Of a DNA stretch of 44,375 bases, positions 1 through 8,536 are shown piece after piece. The stretch is from Arcobacter sp. (GTDB taxonomy: Bacteria > Acidobacteriota > Terriglobia > Bryobacterales > Bryobacteraceae), in assembly GCA_020723085.1 (NCBI GenBank), contig DYJN01000032.1, positions 1 to 44,375 on the forward strand. The letters are read 5' to 3'. The first letter of the stretch is position 1, and every line of letters begins with the position of its first letter. Below the pieces are notes generated by a model, which saw only the letters and a program-made list of their open reading frames with translations, searched no databases and was not told where the DNA came from. The position numbers and the translations under genes were made by a program.

Positions 1-1
1 G

Positions 2-207
2 TGTGCCGCGACTGTAGGCGGCGCAAGCCGCCGGAAGAAGCGGCCCGCCGCAATCCGAACGTAGCCTCGCCCAAACGCCAAGCGACTGCACGTGCCGCAA
101 GCCGCCTATGTGCCGCGACTGCAGGCGGCATCAGCCGCCTGTGTGCCGCGCCTGCACGCGGCGCCAGCCGCCCGTGTGCCGCGCCTGCACGCGCCGTCAG
201 CCGCCGC
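2..207. repeat. REP-like 33-bp repeat cluster with hairpin cores
   Basis: Three adjacent 33-bp units start at 109, 142 and 175, each beginning TGTGCCGCG. A fourth, very similar unit lies at 2-34 and a truncated one at about 91-106. The units carry an inverted repeat of the form GGCGGC-NNNN-GCCGCC. It is perfect at 2-34 (loop GCAA) and 109-141 (loop ATCA) and degenerates in the last copies. The region is upstream of the LOG gene, and reading frames running through it are Cys/Arg/Pro-rich artefacts. It resembles repetitive extragenic palindromes. Whether it is dispersed in the genome cannot be seen from one window. Confidence 0.75.
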
Positions 208-260
208 AAGGTGCGGCCCCATTCCCCCCCTGTCCCCCATGTGCGACCCTCAATGATGTC

Positions 261-836
261 ATGCGCTCCGTCTGCGTCTTCTGCGGCTCCAGTTCCCGGG
301 TCCGCCAGCCTTATTTCGACGCCGCCCGCCGCACCGGCTCGGAAATCGCCCGCCGCGGACTGCGCCTCATCTACGGCGGCGCCGGCGTCGGTCTCATGGG
401 CGCGCTCGCCGATGCCGCTCTGGAAGCCGGCGGCGCCGTCATCGGCGTCATCCCGCAGTCGCTCGTGGACAGGGAAGTCGCCCACGCGCGCCTCACCCAG
501 CAGCACGTCGTCGAATCCATGCACGACCGCAAGGCCCTCATGAACGAACTCGCCGATGCATTCCTCGCCCTGCCCGGCGGGCTCGGCACGCTCGACGAAC
601 TCTTCGAAACGCTCACCTGGGCGCAGCTCGGCTTCCACCACAAGCCTGTCGCACTGCTCAATGCCGAAGGCTACTTCGACAGCCTGCTCCGGTTCCTCGA
701 CCGTGCCGTCGAGGAGGGCTTCCTCCACCCCGCTCACCGCGGCATGATTCACTCAGACGGCGATCCCGGCGCGCTGCTCGATTCCATGCGCGGCTATGTC
801 CCGCCCGCCGCCGGGAAATGGTGGCAGCGCCCCTGA
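261..836 (+). CDS. LOG-family protein (TIGR00730 type nucleotide 5'-monophosphate phosphoribohydrolase)
   Basis: A 191-residue Rossmann-fold protein of the LOG ('lonely guy') family. Members cleave the N-glycosidic bond of nucleoside 5'-monophosphates, releasing a base and ribose 5-phosphate. In bacteria the substrate is usually AMP-like or a cytokinin nucleotide. The N-terminal strand SVCVFCGSS, the glycine motif GGAGVGLMG at 39-47 and the family signature PGGLGTLDE at 105-113 are all intact, with the conserved HDRK around residue 89. The ATG at 261 places the first beta strand at residues 2-7, as usual for the family. Longer readings extend into the repeats upstream and are not credible. 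No Shine-Dalgarno is evident. The gene ends 30 nt before cysE. The family call is secure, the exact substrate is not. Confidence 0.9.
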   Translation: MRSVCVFCGSSSRVRQPYFDAARRTGSEIARRGLRLIYGGAGVGLMGALADAALEAGGAVIGVIPQSLVDREVAHARLTQQHVVESMHDRKALMNELADAFLALPGGLGTLDELFETLTWAQLGFHHKPVALLNAEGYFDSLLRFLDRAVEEGFLHPAHRGMIHSDGDPGALLDSMRGYVPPAAGKWWQRP

Positions 837-847
837 ACCGCAAGGCG

Positions 848-853
848 CATAAT
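848..853 (+). promoter_or_regulatory. Candidate -10 element of cysE
   Basis: CATAAT matches the TATAAT consensus at five of six positions and lies 13 nt before the cysE ATG at 867. Transcription would then begin about 7 nt upstream of the start codon. No convincing -35 hexamer is seen, so this is a suggestion based on the hexamer and its spacing. Confidence 0.35.
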
Positions 854-866
854 TGAAAGTCAAGCA

Positions 867-1544
867 ATGTTTCGCGCCATCCGGGAACAGATCGACACAA
901 TCTTCCGCGAAGACCCCGCGGCCAAGAGCGTCATCGAAATCCTGTTCTGTTACCCGGGCTTCCATGCCATCCTCCTCCACCGCCTGGCGCACAAGCTCTA
1001 CAAGGCAGGCTTCACCACGCTTGCGCGCATCATCAGCCAGGTGTCCCGCTCGCTCACCGGCATTGAAATCCACCCTGGCGCGCAGATCGGGCGCCGCTTC
1101 TTTATCGATCACGGCATGGGCGTCGTCATCGGCGAAACCACCATCATCGGCGACGATTGCCTCCTCTACCAGGGTGTGACCCTGGGCGGCACGGGCAAGG
1201 AAAAAGGCAAGCGCCACCCCACTCTCGGCAACAACGTGATCATCGGCAGCGGCGCCAAGGTGCTCGGCAACATCACCATCGGCGACCATGTCCGCATCGG
1301 CGCCGGCTCGGTGGTGCTCAAGCCCGTCCCCGATCACTCCACCGTTGTCGGCGTCCCCGGCCGCGTCGTCCGCAGCCGCCTCGACAACGAGGAAGTTCTC
1401 GAGCACGCCAAGCTGCCCGACCCGGAAGGCCAGGCCATCGAGCAACTCGCCCAGCGCGTCGAGCAGTTGGAGGACATCGTCCGCGAGCTTTCGGAACGGC
1501 TCGCTCAGTCCCCGCGGAACTCCGGCGGCGGATCCAGCGCGTAG
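867..1544 (+). CDS. cysE: Serine O-acetyltransferase
   Basis: A 225-residue serine acetyltransferase making O-acetylserine from serine and acetyl-CoA, the first step of cysteine synthesis in the cytoplasm. A short helical N-terminal part (about 1-65) is followed by a left-handed parallel beta-helix of hexapeptide repeats (about 68-185). It contains the family features [18 protein letters not shown], the loop [13 protein letters not shown] and VGVPGR. The C-terminus (about 195-215) is a predicted coiled coil with heptad leucines, followed by a Gly/Ser tail. It belongs to the shorter CysE class (EpsC/Solibacter type) rather than the longer E. coli type. The last 40 bases overlap the 3' end of the convergent adenosine deaminase gene. 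Confidence 0.93.
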   Translation: MFRAIREQIDTIFREDPAAKSVIEILFCYPGFHAILLHRLAHKLYKAGFTTLARIISQVSRSLTGIEIHPGAQIGRRFFIDHGMGVVIGETTIIGDDCLLYQGVTLGGTGKEKGKRHPTLGNNVIIGSGAKVLGNITIGDHVRIGAGSVVLKPVPDHSTVVGVPGRVVRSRLDNEEVLEHAKLPDPEGQAIEQLAQRVEQLEDIVRELSERLAQSPRNSGGGSSA

Positions 1545-2437
1545 CGGAAGCTGTTCCGCGCCACCTGCCGCAGCTCTTCATCGGTGAAGCCGAAAACATC
1601 CCGCGCCAGCTCGTACTCACGCACGAGCGTCGTCTCGAACAGCGCCGGATCGTCGGTGTTCAACACCACCGGCACGCCCGCCTCGAACAGCCTTCGCACC
1701 GGATGCTCGTCCAGCGACCGCACCGCCCCTGTCCTCACGTTGCTCGTGATGCAGATCTCGAGCGCCACGTCCCGCCTGCGCAGCTCCTCCACCAGCGCCG
1801 GATCCTCGATAGCCCGGATGCCGTGCCCAATGCGCCGCGCCCCGCACCCGAGCGCCTCCCACACGCTCTCCGGACCCGTCGTCTCGCCGCCGTGCGGCAA
1901 CGCCGCCAGCCCGTGCCCGCGAACGTATTCGAACACTTCCGCATACAGCCGCGCCGGTCCCCGCGCCTCGTCCCCGCCGACGCCGAATCCCGCCACGCCG
2001 CGGTGCGCCCACCGCACCGCCGCCTCCGCCGTCGCCTGCACATGGTCCAGCCCGAACTGCCGCACCGCATCGAAAATGAACCGCACCGGCAGCGGTCCCC
2101 GCTCCGCCTCCTCCGCCATCGCAGGAAAGAACTCGTCCAGCGGCAGCCCGCGCCACAGGATCACGCCCGCGCTCACGTTGATTTCCGCGTACCGCACGCC
2201 CTCCGCGCAAAGCCGTTCCAGCAGCCGCCGCAGCGCCAGCGCGAAATGCTCCGGCCGCTTCAGGCACGAATGCACCCACTTGAACGCCTGCAGGAATTCG
2301 TCGAAGTTCGAAAACCGGCAGCGCCCCCGCGCCTCCTCCAGCGTAAGGCCCGGCGCGATCTCGCACAGCGTCTCCGGCCCTGCCGCGCCTTCCAGGTGCA
2401 GGTGCAGCTCGGCCTTCGGCAATGCCCTCAGGTCCAT
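1505..2437 (-). CDS. Adenosine deaminase family protein
   Basis: A metal-dependent amidohydrolase of about 310 residues in the adenosine/adenine deaminase family, which hydrolyses the 6-amino group of adenosine or a related purine. Visible zinc and catalytic residues are His12 and His14 in ELHLHLEG, His182 and the general-acid Glu185 in PHGGETTG, His205 in RIGHGI, and Asp262/Asp263 in LNTDDPALF. The ATG at 2437 puts the metal motif at the usual distance from the N-terminus. An in-frame ATG at 2458 would add seven residues and overlap the glgB start. The gene is divergent from glgB and convergent with cysE, overlapping cysE by 40 bp. HGGE replaces the more common HAGE, so the substrate (adenosine, adenine or a modified nucleoside) is uncertain. 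Confidence 0.88.
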   Translation of the reverse strand: MDLRALPKAELHLHLEGAAGPETLCEIAPGLTLEEARGRCRFSNFDEFLQAFKWVHSCLKRPEHFALALRRLLERLCAEGVRYAEINVSAGVILWRGLPLDEFFPAMAEEAERGPLPVRFIFDAVRQFGLDHVQATAEAAVRWAHRGVAGFGVGGDEARGPARLYAEVFEYVRGHGLAALPHGGETTGPESVWEALGCGARRIGHGIRAIEDPALVEELRRRDVALEICITSNVRTGAVRSLDEHPVRRLFEAGVPVVLNTDDPALFETTLVREYELARDVFGFTDEELRQVARNSFRYALDPPPEFRGD

Positions 2438-2444
2438 GAATTGC

Positions 2445-2450
2445 CATAAT
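2445..2450 (+). promoter_or_regulatory. Candidate -10 element of glgB, implying a leaderless transcript
   Basis: CATAAT lies only 6 nt upstream of the glgB ATG at 2457. At a normal -10 to +1 distance, transcription would begin at or within a base or two of the start codon. No purine-rich ribosome binding site precedes the ATG, which fits leaderless initiation. No clear -35 is present. Confidence 0.35.
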
Positions 2451-2456
2451 AGCCGC

Positions 2457-4625
2457 ATGAACCCCGGTGAGTTCGACGCGATCGTCGGCGGATACCATGG
2501 GGATCCCTTCGCCGTCCTCGGCCCGCACCGCGTCGAGGACGGCTGGGTCGTCCGCGCCTTCCTCCCGCAAGCGGCTCAGGCCGTCCTGCTGCTCGAAGGC
2601 GGCGGCCGCGCGCCCATGGACAGGCTCCATCCGGGCGGCATCTACGGCGCGCAGATCGCCCGCGAGCCCGGCCGGTATCTTCTGGAACTTTCCCTGCACC
2701 GCGGCGGCACGGAGATCATCGAGGACCCATACCGCTTCGGCCTGCTGCTCAGCGATTTCGACGTCTACCTCCACGCCGAAGGCACGCACTACGAAGCCTG
2801 GCGCACCATGGGCGCGCACCTCGTGGAAATTGATGGCGTCCACGGCTGCCGCTTCGCCGTCTGGGCGCCGAATGCCGAAGCCGTCTGCGCCGCCGGCAGC
2901 TTCAACCAGTGGGATCCGCACCGCCACCCCATGCGCCGCCGCGAAGGCGGCATCTGGGAACTTTTCCTTCCCGGCGTCCGCCAGGGCGACATCTACAAAT
3001 TCTTCGTCCGCTCCAAGATCTTCGGCGTCTCCGAAATGAAGTGCGACCCCTACGCCTTCGCCGCCGAAACGCCCCCCCTCACCGCCTCCATGGTCTGGCA
3101 GCTCGGCCAGTACTCCTGGAACGACGGCGCATGGATGGACTCGCGCGCCCGCACCAACTGGCTCGAGCGCCCCGTGAGCTGCTACGAAGTCCATCTCGAA
3201 TCCTGGATGAAGACCCCCGAGGGCGAGCCCCTCACCTACCGCGAACTCGCCCAGCACCTCGTCTCCTACGTGAAGCGGCTCGGCTTCACGCACATCGAAC
3301 TGATGCCGATGATGGAACACCCTTACGCCGGAAGCTGGGGCTACCAGGTCACCGGCTATTACGCGCCCACCGCCCGCTTCGGCACCCCTGACGACTTCAA
3401 GTTTTTCGTCGACCAGTGCCATCAGCAAGGCATCGGCGTCATCGTCGACTGGGTGCCCGGCCATTTCCCCAAAGACGCCCACGGCTTGGCCCGCTTCGAC
3501 GGCGCCGCGTGCTACGAATACGAGGACCCGCGCCTCGGCGAGCATCAGGAATGGGGCACGCTGATTTTCAATTACGCCCGCAACGAAGTCCGCAATTTCC
3601 TTATATCCAATGCTCTTTTCTGGCTGAAGGAATATCACATCGACGGCCTGCGCGTCGACGCCGTCGCCTCCATTCTCTATCTCGATTACGGCCGGAAAGA
3701 CGGAGAATGGGTGCCCAACAAATACGGCGGCAACGAGAATCTCGAGGCCATCTCCTTCCTGCGCAAGTTCAACGAGGAGGCCCACAAGGTCCCTGGCGCC
3801 ATCACCATCGCCGAAGAGTCCACCTCCTTCGCCGGCGTCTCCCATCCCGTCTACTCGGGCGGGCTCGGCTTCACCATGAAGTGGAACATGGGGTGGATGC
3901 ACGACATGTTCGGCTACTTCCGCGCCGATCCCCTGTTCCGCAAGTTCCGCCACAGCCAGATCACTTTCAGCCTCCTTTACGCGTTCACCGAGAACTTCCT
4001 GCTCCCCATCTCCCACGACGAGGTGGTCCACGGCAAGGCGTCGCTCATCGCCAAGATGCCCGGCGACGAGTGGCAGCGCTTCGCCAACGTCCGCGCCTTC
4101 CTCGGCTACATGTACGGCCACCCCGGCAAGAAGCTCCTCTTCATGGGCTGCGAGCTCGGCCAGTACGAAGAGTGGAATTGGCAGGGACAGCTCCGCTGGG
4201 ACCTGCTCCAGTACGATTTCCACAGAAAACTTCAGGATTTCGTCCGGGAGCTCAATGCTTTCTACGCCTCTGACCCCACGCTCTACGAGGTGGATTTCCA
4301 CTGGAACGGCTTTGACTGGCTCGACTTCCAGGACGTCGACTCCAGCGTCATCAGCTTCCTCCGCTGGTCGAAAAACCGGCGGGATTTCACCGTCTGGGTC
4401 TGCAATTTCACTCCCGTTGTGCGGCGCAGTTACCGCATCGGAGTGCCCGAGCCCGGCGTCTACCACGAAGTCCTGAACACCGACTGGGAGCGTTTCGGCG
4501 GCAGCGGCGTCCGCAATGACGGCGAGCTGTGGACAGACCGCGTGGAGATGCACGGGCGCCGCCAGAGCCTGCCGCTCACGCTGCCCCCGCTCGCCGTCGC
4601 CGTGTACCGCCGCGCCGGAGGCTGA
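2457..4625 (+). CDS. glgB: 1,4-alpha-glucan branching enzyme
   Basis: A 722-residue GH13 branching enzyme that transfers alpha-1,4-glucan segments to alpha-1,6 positions during glycogen synthesis. The N-terminal E-set/CBM48 part (about 1-220) includes GDPFAVLGPH and FAVWAPNAEAV. The catalytic TIM barrel follows, with HPYAGSWGYQVTGYYAPTARFG, the nucleophile Asp401 in GLRVDAV, the acid Glu in ITIAEEST (453-454) and Asp521 in SHDEVVHGK. A C-terminal beta domain ends the protein. Length and motifs match full-length bacterial GlgB. The chosen ATG starts just before the conserved N-domain. An upstream in-frame extension reads through the antisense strand of the deaminase gene and is rejected. The next gene follows after 6 nt. 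No other glycogen genes are in the window. Confidence 0.96.
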   Translation: MNPGEFDAIVGGYHGDPFAVLGPHRVEDGWVVRAFLPQAAQAVLLLEGGGRAPMDRLHPGGIYGAQIAREPGRYLLELSLHRGGTEIIEDPYRFGLLLSDFDVYLHAEGTHYEAWRTMGAHLVEIDGVHGCRFAVWAPNAEAVCAAGSFNQWDPHRHPMRRREGGIWELFLPGVRQGDIYKFFVRSKIFGVSEMKCDPYAFAAETPPLTASMVWQLGQYSWNDGAWMDSRARTNWLERPVSCYEVHLESWMKTPEGEPLTYRELAQHLVSYVKRLGFTHIELMPMMEHPYAGSWGYQVTGYYAPTARFGTPDDFKFFVDQCHQQGIGVIVDWVPGHFPKDAHGLARFDGAACYEYEDPRLGEHQEWGTLIFNYARNEVRNFLISNALFWLKEYHIDGLRVDAVASILYLDYGRKDGEWVPNKYGGNENLEAISFLRKFNEEAHKVPGAITIAEESTSFAGVSHPVYSGGLGFTMKWNMGWMHDMFGYFRADPLFRKFRHSQITFSLLYAFTENFLLPISHDEVVHGKASLIAKMPGDEWQRFANVRAFLGYMYGHPGKKLLFMGCELGQYEEWNWQGQLRWDLLQYDFHRKLQDFVRELNAFYASDPTLYEVDFHWNGFDWLDFQDVDSSVISFLRWSKNRRDFTVWVCNFTPVVRRSYRIGVPEPGVYHEVLNTDWERFGGSGVRNDGELWTDRVEMHGRRQSLPLTLPPLAVAVYRRAGG

Positions 4626-4631
4626 TCCGCC

Positions 4632-5186
4632 ATGCACGATCCGCTGTTCCTCTCCCTGTGGCTCAGGAACTTCGCCCCTGTAGGACTGCCTCTCTACCTG
4701 AAAAAAGCCGTCGGCGTCTTTCCGCAATCGCGCCTGCTGCCGGGAGGCGTCTTCCGCATCTACCCCATCGCCTTCCGCGAAGCCCCGCTGCTCGAGGAGT
4801 ACTACGACGGCGACCTCGACCCGCAGGCTGCCGCTTCGCGCGCGCAGGAACACCTCCACGACGACATCGCCATTCAGGTCCAGATGCGGTGGGACGTCTA
4901 CCAGTGGACCGGCGAGTGGGAGCTGAAACCCTCCACCGTCTGCCTCGAGATCTTCGGTCCGCAGTTTGAAACGCCGCGCGGCGAGCACGTCCGCATCGAC
5001 TTCGGCCCGCAGCGCCTTTATCTGCCTGAGCCGTCGAGCGGCGCGCTCCGCCCTGTGCAGTCCAACATCCGCAGCGTGCTCCACCTCGCCACGGACCTGG
5101 AAAACGAGCTGATCGCCGAGCGGAAGCTGCTGTGGACCGAAGACGAAGAGAACTTCGCCGGGCGGCTCAAAGCGCTGCTAGACTGA
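4632..5186 (+). CDS. Conserved-looking hypothetical protein downstream of glgB
   Basis: A 184-residue soluble protein with no recognised domain, signal peptide or membrane segment. The sequence is balanced, with many aromatic and charged residues. Features include the N-terminal FLSLWLRNFAPVGLPLYLKKAVG, a central VYQWTGEWELKP, and a C-terminal acidic helix. Codon usage matches glgB. It begins 6 nt after the glgB stop, so it is probably translated from the same transcript. Its last 9 bases overlap the 3' end of the convergent response regulator. A role near glycogen metabolism is only a guess from position. Confidence 0.75.
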   Translation: MHDPLFLSLWLRNFAPVGLPLYLKKAVGVFPQSRLLPGGVFRIYPIAFREAPLLEEYYDGDLDPQAAASRAQEHLHDDIAIQVQMRWDVYQWTGEWELKPSTVCLEIFGPQFETPRGEHVRIDFGPQRLYLPEPSSGALRPVQSNIRSVLHLATDLENELIAERKLLWTEDEENFAGRLKALLD

Positions 5187-5558
5187 TGCGCCGCGCCCTC
5201 TCGGCGCCAGCCGCTGGACCGCGTCCAGCAGCTCTTTCGGGAGGAACGGCTTCAACAATGCCTCGACGCGCGTCCGCAGCGGCGCGGGCAGAGACGACGG
5301 ACTGAACGGCGTCCCGCTCGACACGATCACCTTCAGCGACGGCGCCGCCTCCAGCAGTCGCGGCAGCAGCTCCACCCCCGAAATGTCCGGCAGCTTCAGG
5401 TCCAGAACCACCACCGAGTACGGGCACGGCGGCTTGCGGCACTTTTCCAGCGCACCGAATCCCGTCTCCGACACGTCTACCCGGTAGCCGGCCCTCTCCA
5501 GAAACCGCTGGAGAAGGGCGAGCAGCGGCTTTTCGTCGTCCACCAGCAGGATGGCCAT
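5178..5558 (-). CDS. Single-domain response regulator (REC)
   Basis: A 126-residue stand-alone receiver domain with no output domain. The acidic pocket Asp7-Asp8 follows the first beta strand (AILLVDD). The phosphoacceptor is Asp53 in VVVLDLKLPD, the switch residue is Ser80/Ser81 in VIVSSGT, and Lys103 sits in LLKPF. All residues needed for phosphoryl transfer are present, with Ser instead of the commoner Thr at the switch. Such proteins (CheY- or DivK-like) act by protein-protein contact or as phosphate relays. No histidine kinase is encoded nearby, so the partner is unknown. The gene diverges from the DUF4139 gene with 49 nt between starts. Confidence 0.9.
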   Translation of the reverse strand: MAILLVDDEKPLLALLQRFLERAGYRVDVSETGFGALEKCRKPPCPYSVVVLDLKLPDISGVELLPRLLEAAPSLKVIVSSGTPFSPSSLPAPLRTRVEALLKPFLPKELLDAVQRLAPRGRGASV

Positions 5559-5607
5559 TGTCGCTCCGGCGCGATCTTGACCTTATCATGACCAGAGGAG
5601 GAACCGC

Positions 5608-7569
5608 ATGAGATCCATCCTTCCTGCCCTGCTCGCCGCGGGTCTGTTGCACGCGGCGCCCCTGCCTGTGAAGCGCATCGTCGTGTACAAGAACGGCGTG
5701 GCGTTTTATGAGCGTTCCGGCCCGGTGAAGCCCGGCGAACCAGCGGCGCTCGTCTTCCGCGCCGCGGAGCTCGACGACGTGCTGAAGTCGCTCGTCCTCG
5801 ACTCGCCCGGCGGCGTCGCCAGAGTCCGGTATGAATTCACCGACCCCTCGCAGCCCGGCGCCCTGCCCCAGCGGCTGCAGGCCGGCGCACAGCAGCCGCT
5901 CGCCGTCCTGCTCGACCAGTGGCGCGGCGCGCGGCTCGAGATGAACTACCGCCGCAGCCCCGTCTCCGGCGTCATCGTCTCCGGGCGCCTCGCCCCGCTC
6001 CCCAATCAGGGCCAAAAACAGGAACTGACACTTCTGTTGGATTCCGGCGCGTTCGCCGTCTACGATCTCGATGCCGCCTCCGACATCCGCTTTGCCTCGG
6101 CGCAGATGCAAAAGCAGTTCTCCGATGCGCTGGCGCGCATGGCGAAGGATCTCGCTCCGGACCGCCGCACCGTCTTCGTCGATCTCGCCGGCTCCGGCGA
6201 GCGGCGCCTCACCGCGCGCTACCTCGCGCCCGCCCCGGTCTGGAAATCCACCTACCGCCTGCTGCTGCCCGACACGGGCGAAGCCACGCTGGAAGGCTGG
6301 GCCATCGTCGAGAACGCCACCGGCGAGGACTGGAATGGGGTGACCCTCAGCGTCGTCAGCGGCAAGCCCGTCTCCTTCCTCTCGCGCCTGCTCGAGGCGC
6401 GCTACGTCCAGCGCAAGATTGTCGACCTGCCCGGCATCGAGCCGGTGGCGCCGCAGGTGCACGCCGGCGCTGTCGCCGCGCTACAGGCGGGCGCGCCGCG
6501 TCCGGCGTTCCGCACTTTGGCTCCGCTCCGCGGCAAAGCGGAGTCCGAGGACGCGCGGGCTGCCGCGCCAATGGAGATGAGCACAATCGAGCCCGCCGCC
6601 GAAGGGCGCGAGGCGGGCGAGCTGTTCGAATACAACTTCTCCGCGCCCGTCAACGCGCGCGCCGGCGAATCCCTGCTGCTGCCTTTCTTCCAGGGCAAAA
6701 TCACGGCGCGCAGGCTGCTCATCTACTCGGACCGTTCGCAGCCGAACCCGCGCCACGCCGCCGAAATCACCAACTCCACCGGCAAGACGCTGGACGGCGG
6801 GCCCGTCACCGTCTACCACACGTCCGGTTATTCGGGCGAAGCGCTGATGGAAGCGCTCAAGAGCGGCGAAAAGCGTCTCATCAGCTACGCCGTCGACCAG
6901 GCTGTGCGCGTCACCACAAACTTCGAGTCCGGCGTAGAGACCATCCGCAGCTTCAAAGCCAGCCGCGGCGTGCTCACCACCCGCACCGCCATGCAGCGCA
7001 CCACCGTCTACACGGTTTCCAACGTGGATGCAAAGGAGAAGACGCTGCTCGTCGAGCATCCAGTTGCGCCGGGATGGAAGCTGCTGAAGCCGAAGGCGGA
7101 CGAAACCGCATCCGCCTCCTACCGCTTCTCCGTGGCGCTGCCCGCGCAGGGCGGCGCGAAGCTCGCGGTTGTCGAAGAGCGCGAAGTGGAAAGCTCCACG
7201 GCGGTCACCTCGCTGACGCCCGATGCGCTCGTCCTTTACCTCCGGAACCGCGCCCTCAGCGCCGCCGCCCGCTCGCAGCTGGAAGCCATCGCCGCAAAGA
7301 AGCGGGAAATTGCCGAAGCCGAATCCAGCCTCCGCAACGCCGAATCGGAACGGGGCGACCTCGAAGCGGAACAGAACCGGCTGCGGCAGAACATCAACAC
7401 GCTGCGCAACGTCGCCGGGCAGCAGGAGCAGGTGAACCGCTACGCCGCCGAACTCGCCAAAGGCGACGTCCGCATCGCGCAGCTTCGCGACCGCCTCAGC
7501 GAGCTGCGCCGCCGCAAGGCTACGCTGGAGACTGAACTGAACGCCCTGATCGAGAAGCTGGAGTTTTGA
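5608..7569 (+). CDS. DUF4139 domain-containing secreted protein
   Basis: A 653-residue exported protein of the DUF4139 family, whose biochemical role is unknown. An N-terminal signal peptide (about 1-16, LPALLAAGLLHAAP) is followed by a beta-rich region. KRIVVYKNGVAFYER is the usual family opening, and the central WKSTYRLLLPDTGEATLEGWAIVENATGEDW is the most family-like stretch, where family members carry the Trp-x-Pro-xYR-like pattern. A Pro/Ala-rich linker lies around 290-340. The last 110 residues form a long charged coiled coil. AGAGGAGGA lies 7-8 nt before the ATG and supports this start. The stop codon overlaps the TTG start of the next gene (TTGA), so the two are probably translationally coupled. 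Confidence 0.85.
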   Translation: MRSILPALLAAGLLHAAPLPVKRIVVYKNGVAFYERSGPVKPGEPAALVFRAAELDDVLKSLVLDSPGGVARVRYEFTDPSQPGALPQRLQAGAQQPLAVLLDQWRGARLEMNYRRSPVSGVIVSGRLAPLPNQGQKQELTLLLDSGAFAVYDLDAASDIRFASAQMQKQFSDALARMAKDLAPDRRTVFVDLAGSGERRLTARYLAPAPVWKSTYRLLLPDTGEATLEGWAIVENATGEDWNGVTLSVVSGKPVSFLSRLLEARYVQRKIVDLPGIEPVAPQVHAGAVAALQAGAPRPAFRTLAPLRGKAESEDARAAAPMEMSTIEPAAEGREAGELFEYNFSAPVNARAGESLLLPFFQGKITARRLLIYSDRSQPNPRHAAEITNSTGKTLDGGPVTVYHTSGYSGEALMEALKSGEKRLISYAVDQAVRVTTNFESGVETIRSFKASRGVLTTRTAMQRTTVYTVSNVDAKEKTLLVEHPVAPGWKLLKPKADETASASYRFSVALPAQGGAKLAVVEEREVESSTAVTSLTPDALVLYLRNRALSAAARSQLEAIAAKKREIAEAESSLRNAESERGDLEAEQNRLRQNINTLRNVAGQQEQVNRYAAELAKGDVRIAQLRDRLSELRRRKATLETELNALIEKLEF

Positions 7570-8528
7570 GAATCGCGGTTCTCGGCTACGGAAGAGTGGC
7601 GCGCGCCCTGGCGCGTCTGATCGCGCAGCAGCGCCATGTCTACCCCTTCCGCATCGTCGCCGCGCACACGCTGCGCCACGGCACGGCGTATGACCTGTAC
7701 GGACTGCCCGAAGAGCCCGCTTTCGGTCCGGCGGCGGCGGACGCGGAGGAGTTTCTCGACCGCTCGCAGGCGGAAATCCTCGTGGAACTGACGGCCCTGA
7801 ACCCGGACAACGGCGAGCCCGCGGCGAGCCATATCCGCGCCGCCTTCCTGCGCGGCATGCACGTGGCGACGGCCAACAAAGGTCCCATCGCCTGCTGCTA
7901 CGCGGATCTGGCGGAGGAGGCGCGCCGCGCGGGCGTGGAGTTCCGCTTCGAGTCCGCCGTGATGGACGGCGCGCCCGTCTTCAATCTCGCGCGCCACTGC
8001 CTTCCCGGCACGGGCGTGATCGGCTTCGCCGGCGCGCTCAATTCCACCACGCAGGTGATTCTGGATGCCATGCGGCGCGGGCTGACGCTGGAAGACGGCA
8101 TTGAAGAGGCGCGCCGCCTCGGCGTCACCGAGGCCGATCCCTGGTTCGACATCGACGGCTGGGACAGCGCCTGCAAAGCCGCGGCGCTGGCAAACGTCTT
8201 GATGGATGCCCGCGTCACGCCCGCGGCGGTGAACCGGCGCGGCATCGGGCGCCTGACGCCCGAGAAGATCGCCGAAGCCGAGCGCGCGGGCAAGCGCATC
8301 GTGCTGGTGAGCCGCGGACGGCGCACGCCGCAGGGCGTCAAGCTGCGGGTGCGCGCCGAAGTGCTCGACGCCCGCGACATGCTCGCGCAGGCGCGCGGCA
8401 CGTCGAACGTGCTTGTGCTGCACACGGACACGATGGGCGAGCTCGGCGTCTTCAGCCAGAATCCCGGGCTCGATCAGACCGCTTACGGCGTCTTCGCCGA
8501 CCTCGTCGACATCGCCCGCAGCCTGTGA
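7566..8528 (+). CDS. Homoserine dehydrogenase-like oxidoreductase without ACT domain
   Basis: A 320-residue protein with a Rossmann N-terminus (VLGYGRVARALARL, 5-18) and the homoserine dehydrogenase catalytic fold. Family marks are ATANKGPIA (101-109), SAVMDGAPVF (130-139), LNSTTQVIL (158-166) and EADPWFDIDGWDSACK (189-204), whose last residue is the expected catalytic Lys204. It stops after the catalytic region and lacks the C-terminal ACT domain. LNSTTQV replaces the usual NGTTNY, so substrate specificity may differ. The start is a TTG overlapping the TGA of the upstream gene, the only plausible start before the nucleotide-binding strand. It ends 8 nt from the 3' end of a canonical hom gene on the other strand. 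Confidence 0.82.
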   Translation: MRIAVLGYGRVARALARLIAQQRHVYPFRIVAAHTLRHGTAYDLYGLPEEPAFGPAAADAEEFLDRSQAEILVELTALNPDNGEPAASHIRAAFLRGMHVATANKGPIACCYADLAEEARRAGVEFRFESAVMDGAPVFNLARHCLPGTGVIGFAGALNSTTQVILDAMRRGLTLEDGIEEARRLGVTEADPWFDIDGWDSACKAAALANVLMDARVTPAAVNRRGIGRLTPEKIAEAERAGKRIVLVSRGRRTPQGVKLRVRAEVLDARDMLAQARGTSNVLVLHTDTMGELGVFSQNPGLDQTAYGVFADLVDIARSL

Positions 8529-8536
8529 CGGCTGCT

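Noticed and set aside
2-207. Possible CRISPR array
   Set aside because: The 33-bp units are directly adjacent with no unique spacers and diverge internally, and no cas genes are present.
1-543. A protein frame through the first 260 bases, in phase or out of phase with the LOG gene
   Set aside because: It is made of repeat-derived Cys/Arg/Pro codons. LOG similarity begins only at the ATG at 261.
1617-5084. A 1155-codon open frame on the minus strand opposite glgB
   Set aside because: It runs antisense through glgB and the downstream gene, is Val/Ala/Gly/Glu-biased as expected from third-position GC skew, and has no recognisable domain. glgB on the plus strand has all catalytic motifs.
5558-5589. 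Promoter for the DUF4139 gene (TTGTCG and TATCAT)
   Set aside because: TATCAT is a good -10 match, but the spacer to TTGTCG would be 20 nt and the distance to the divergent gene is short; not strong enough to list.
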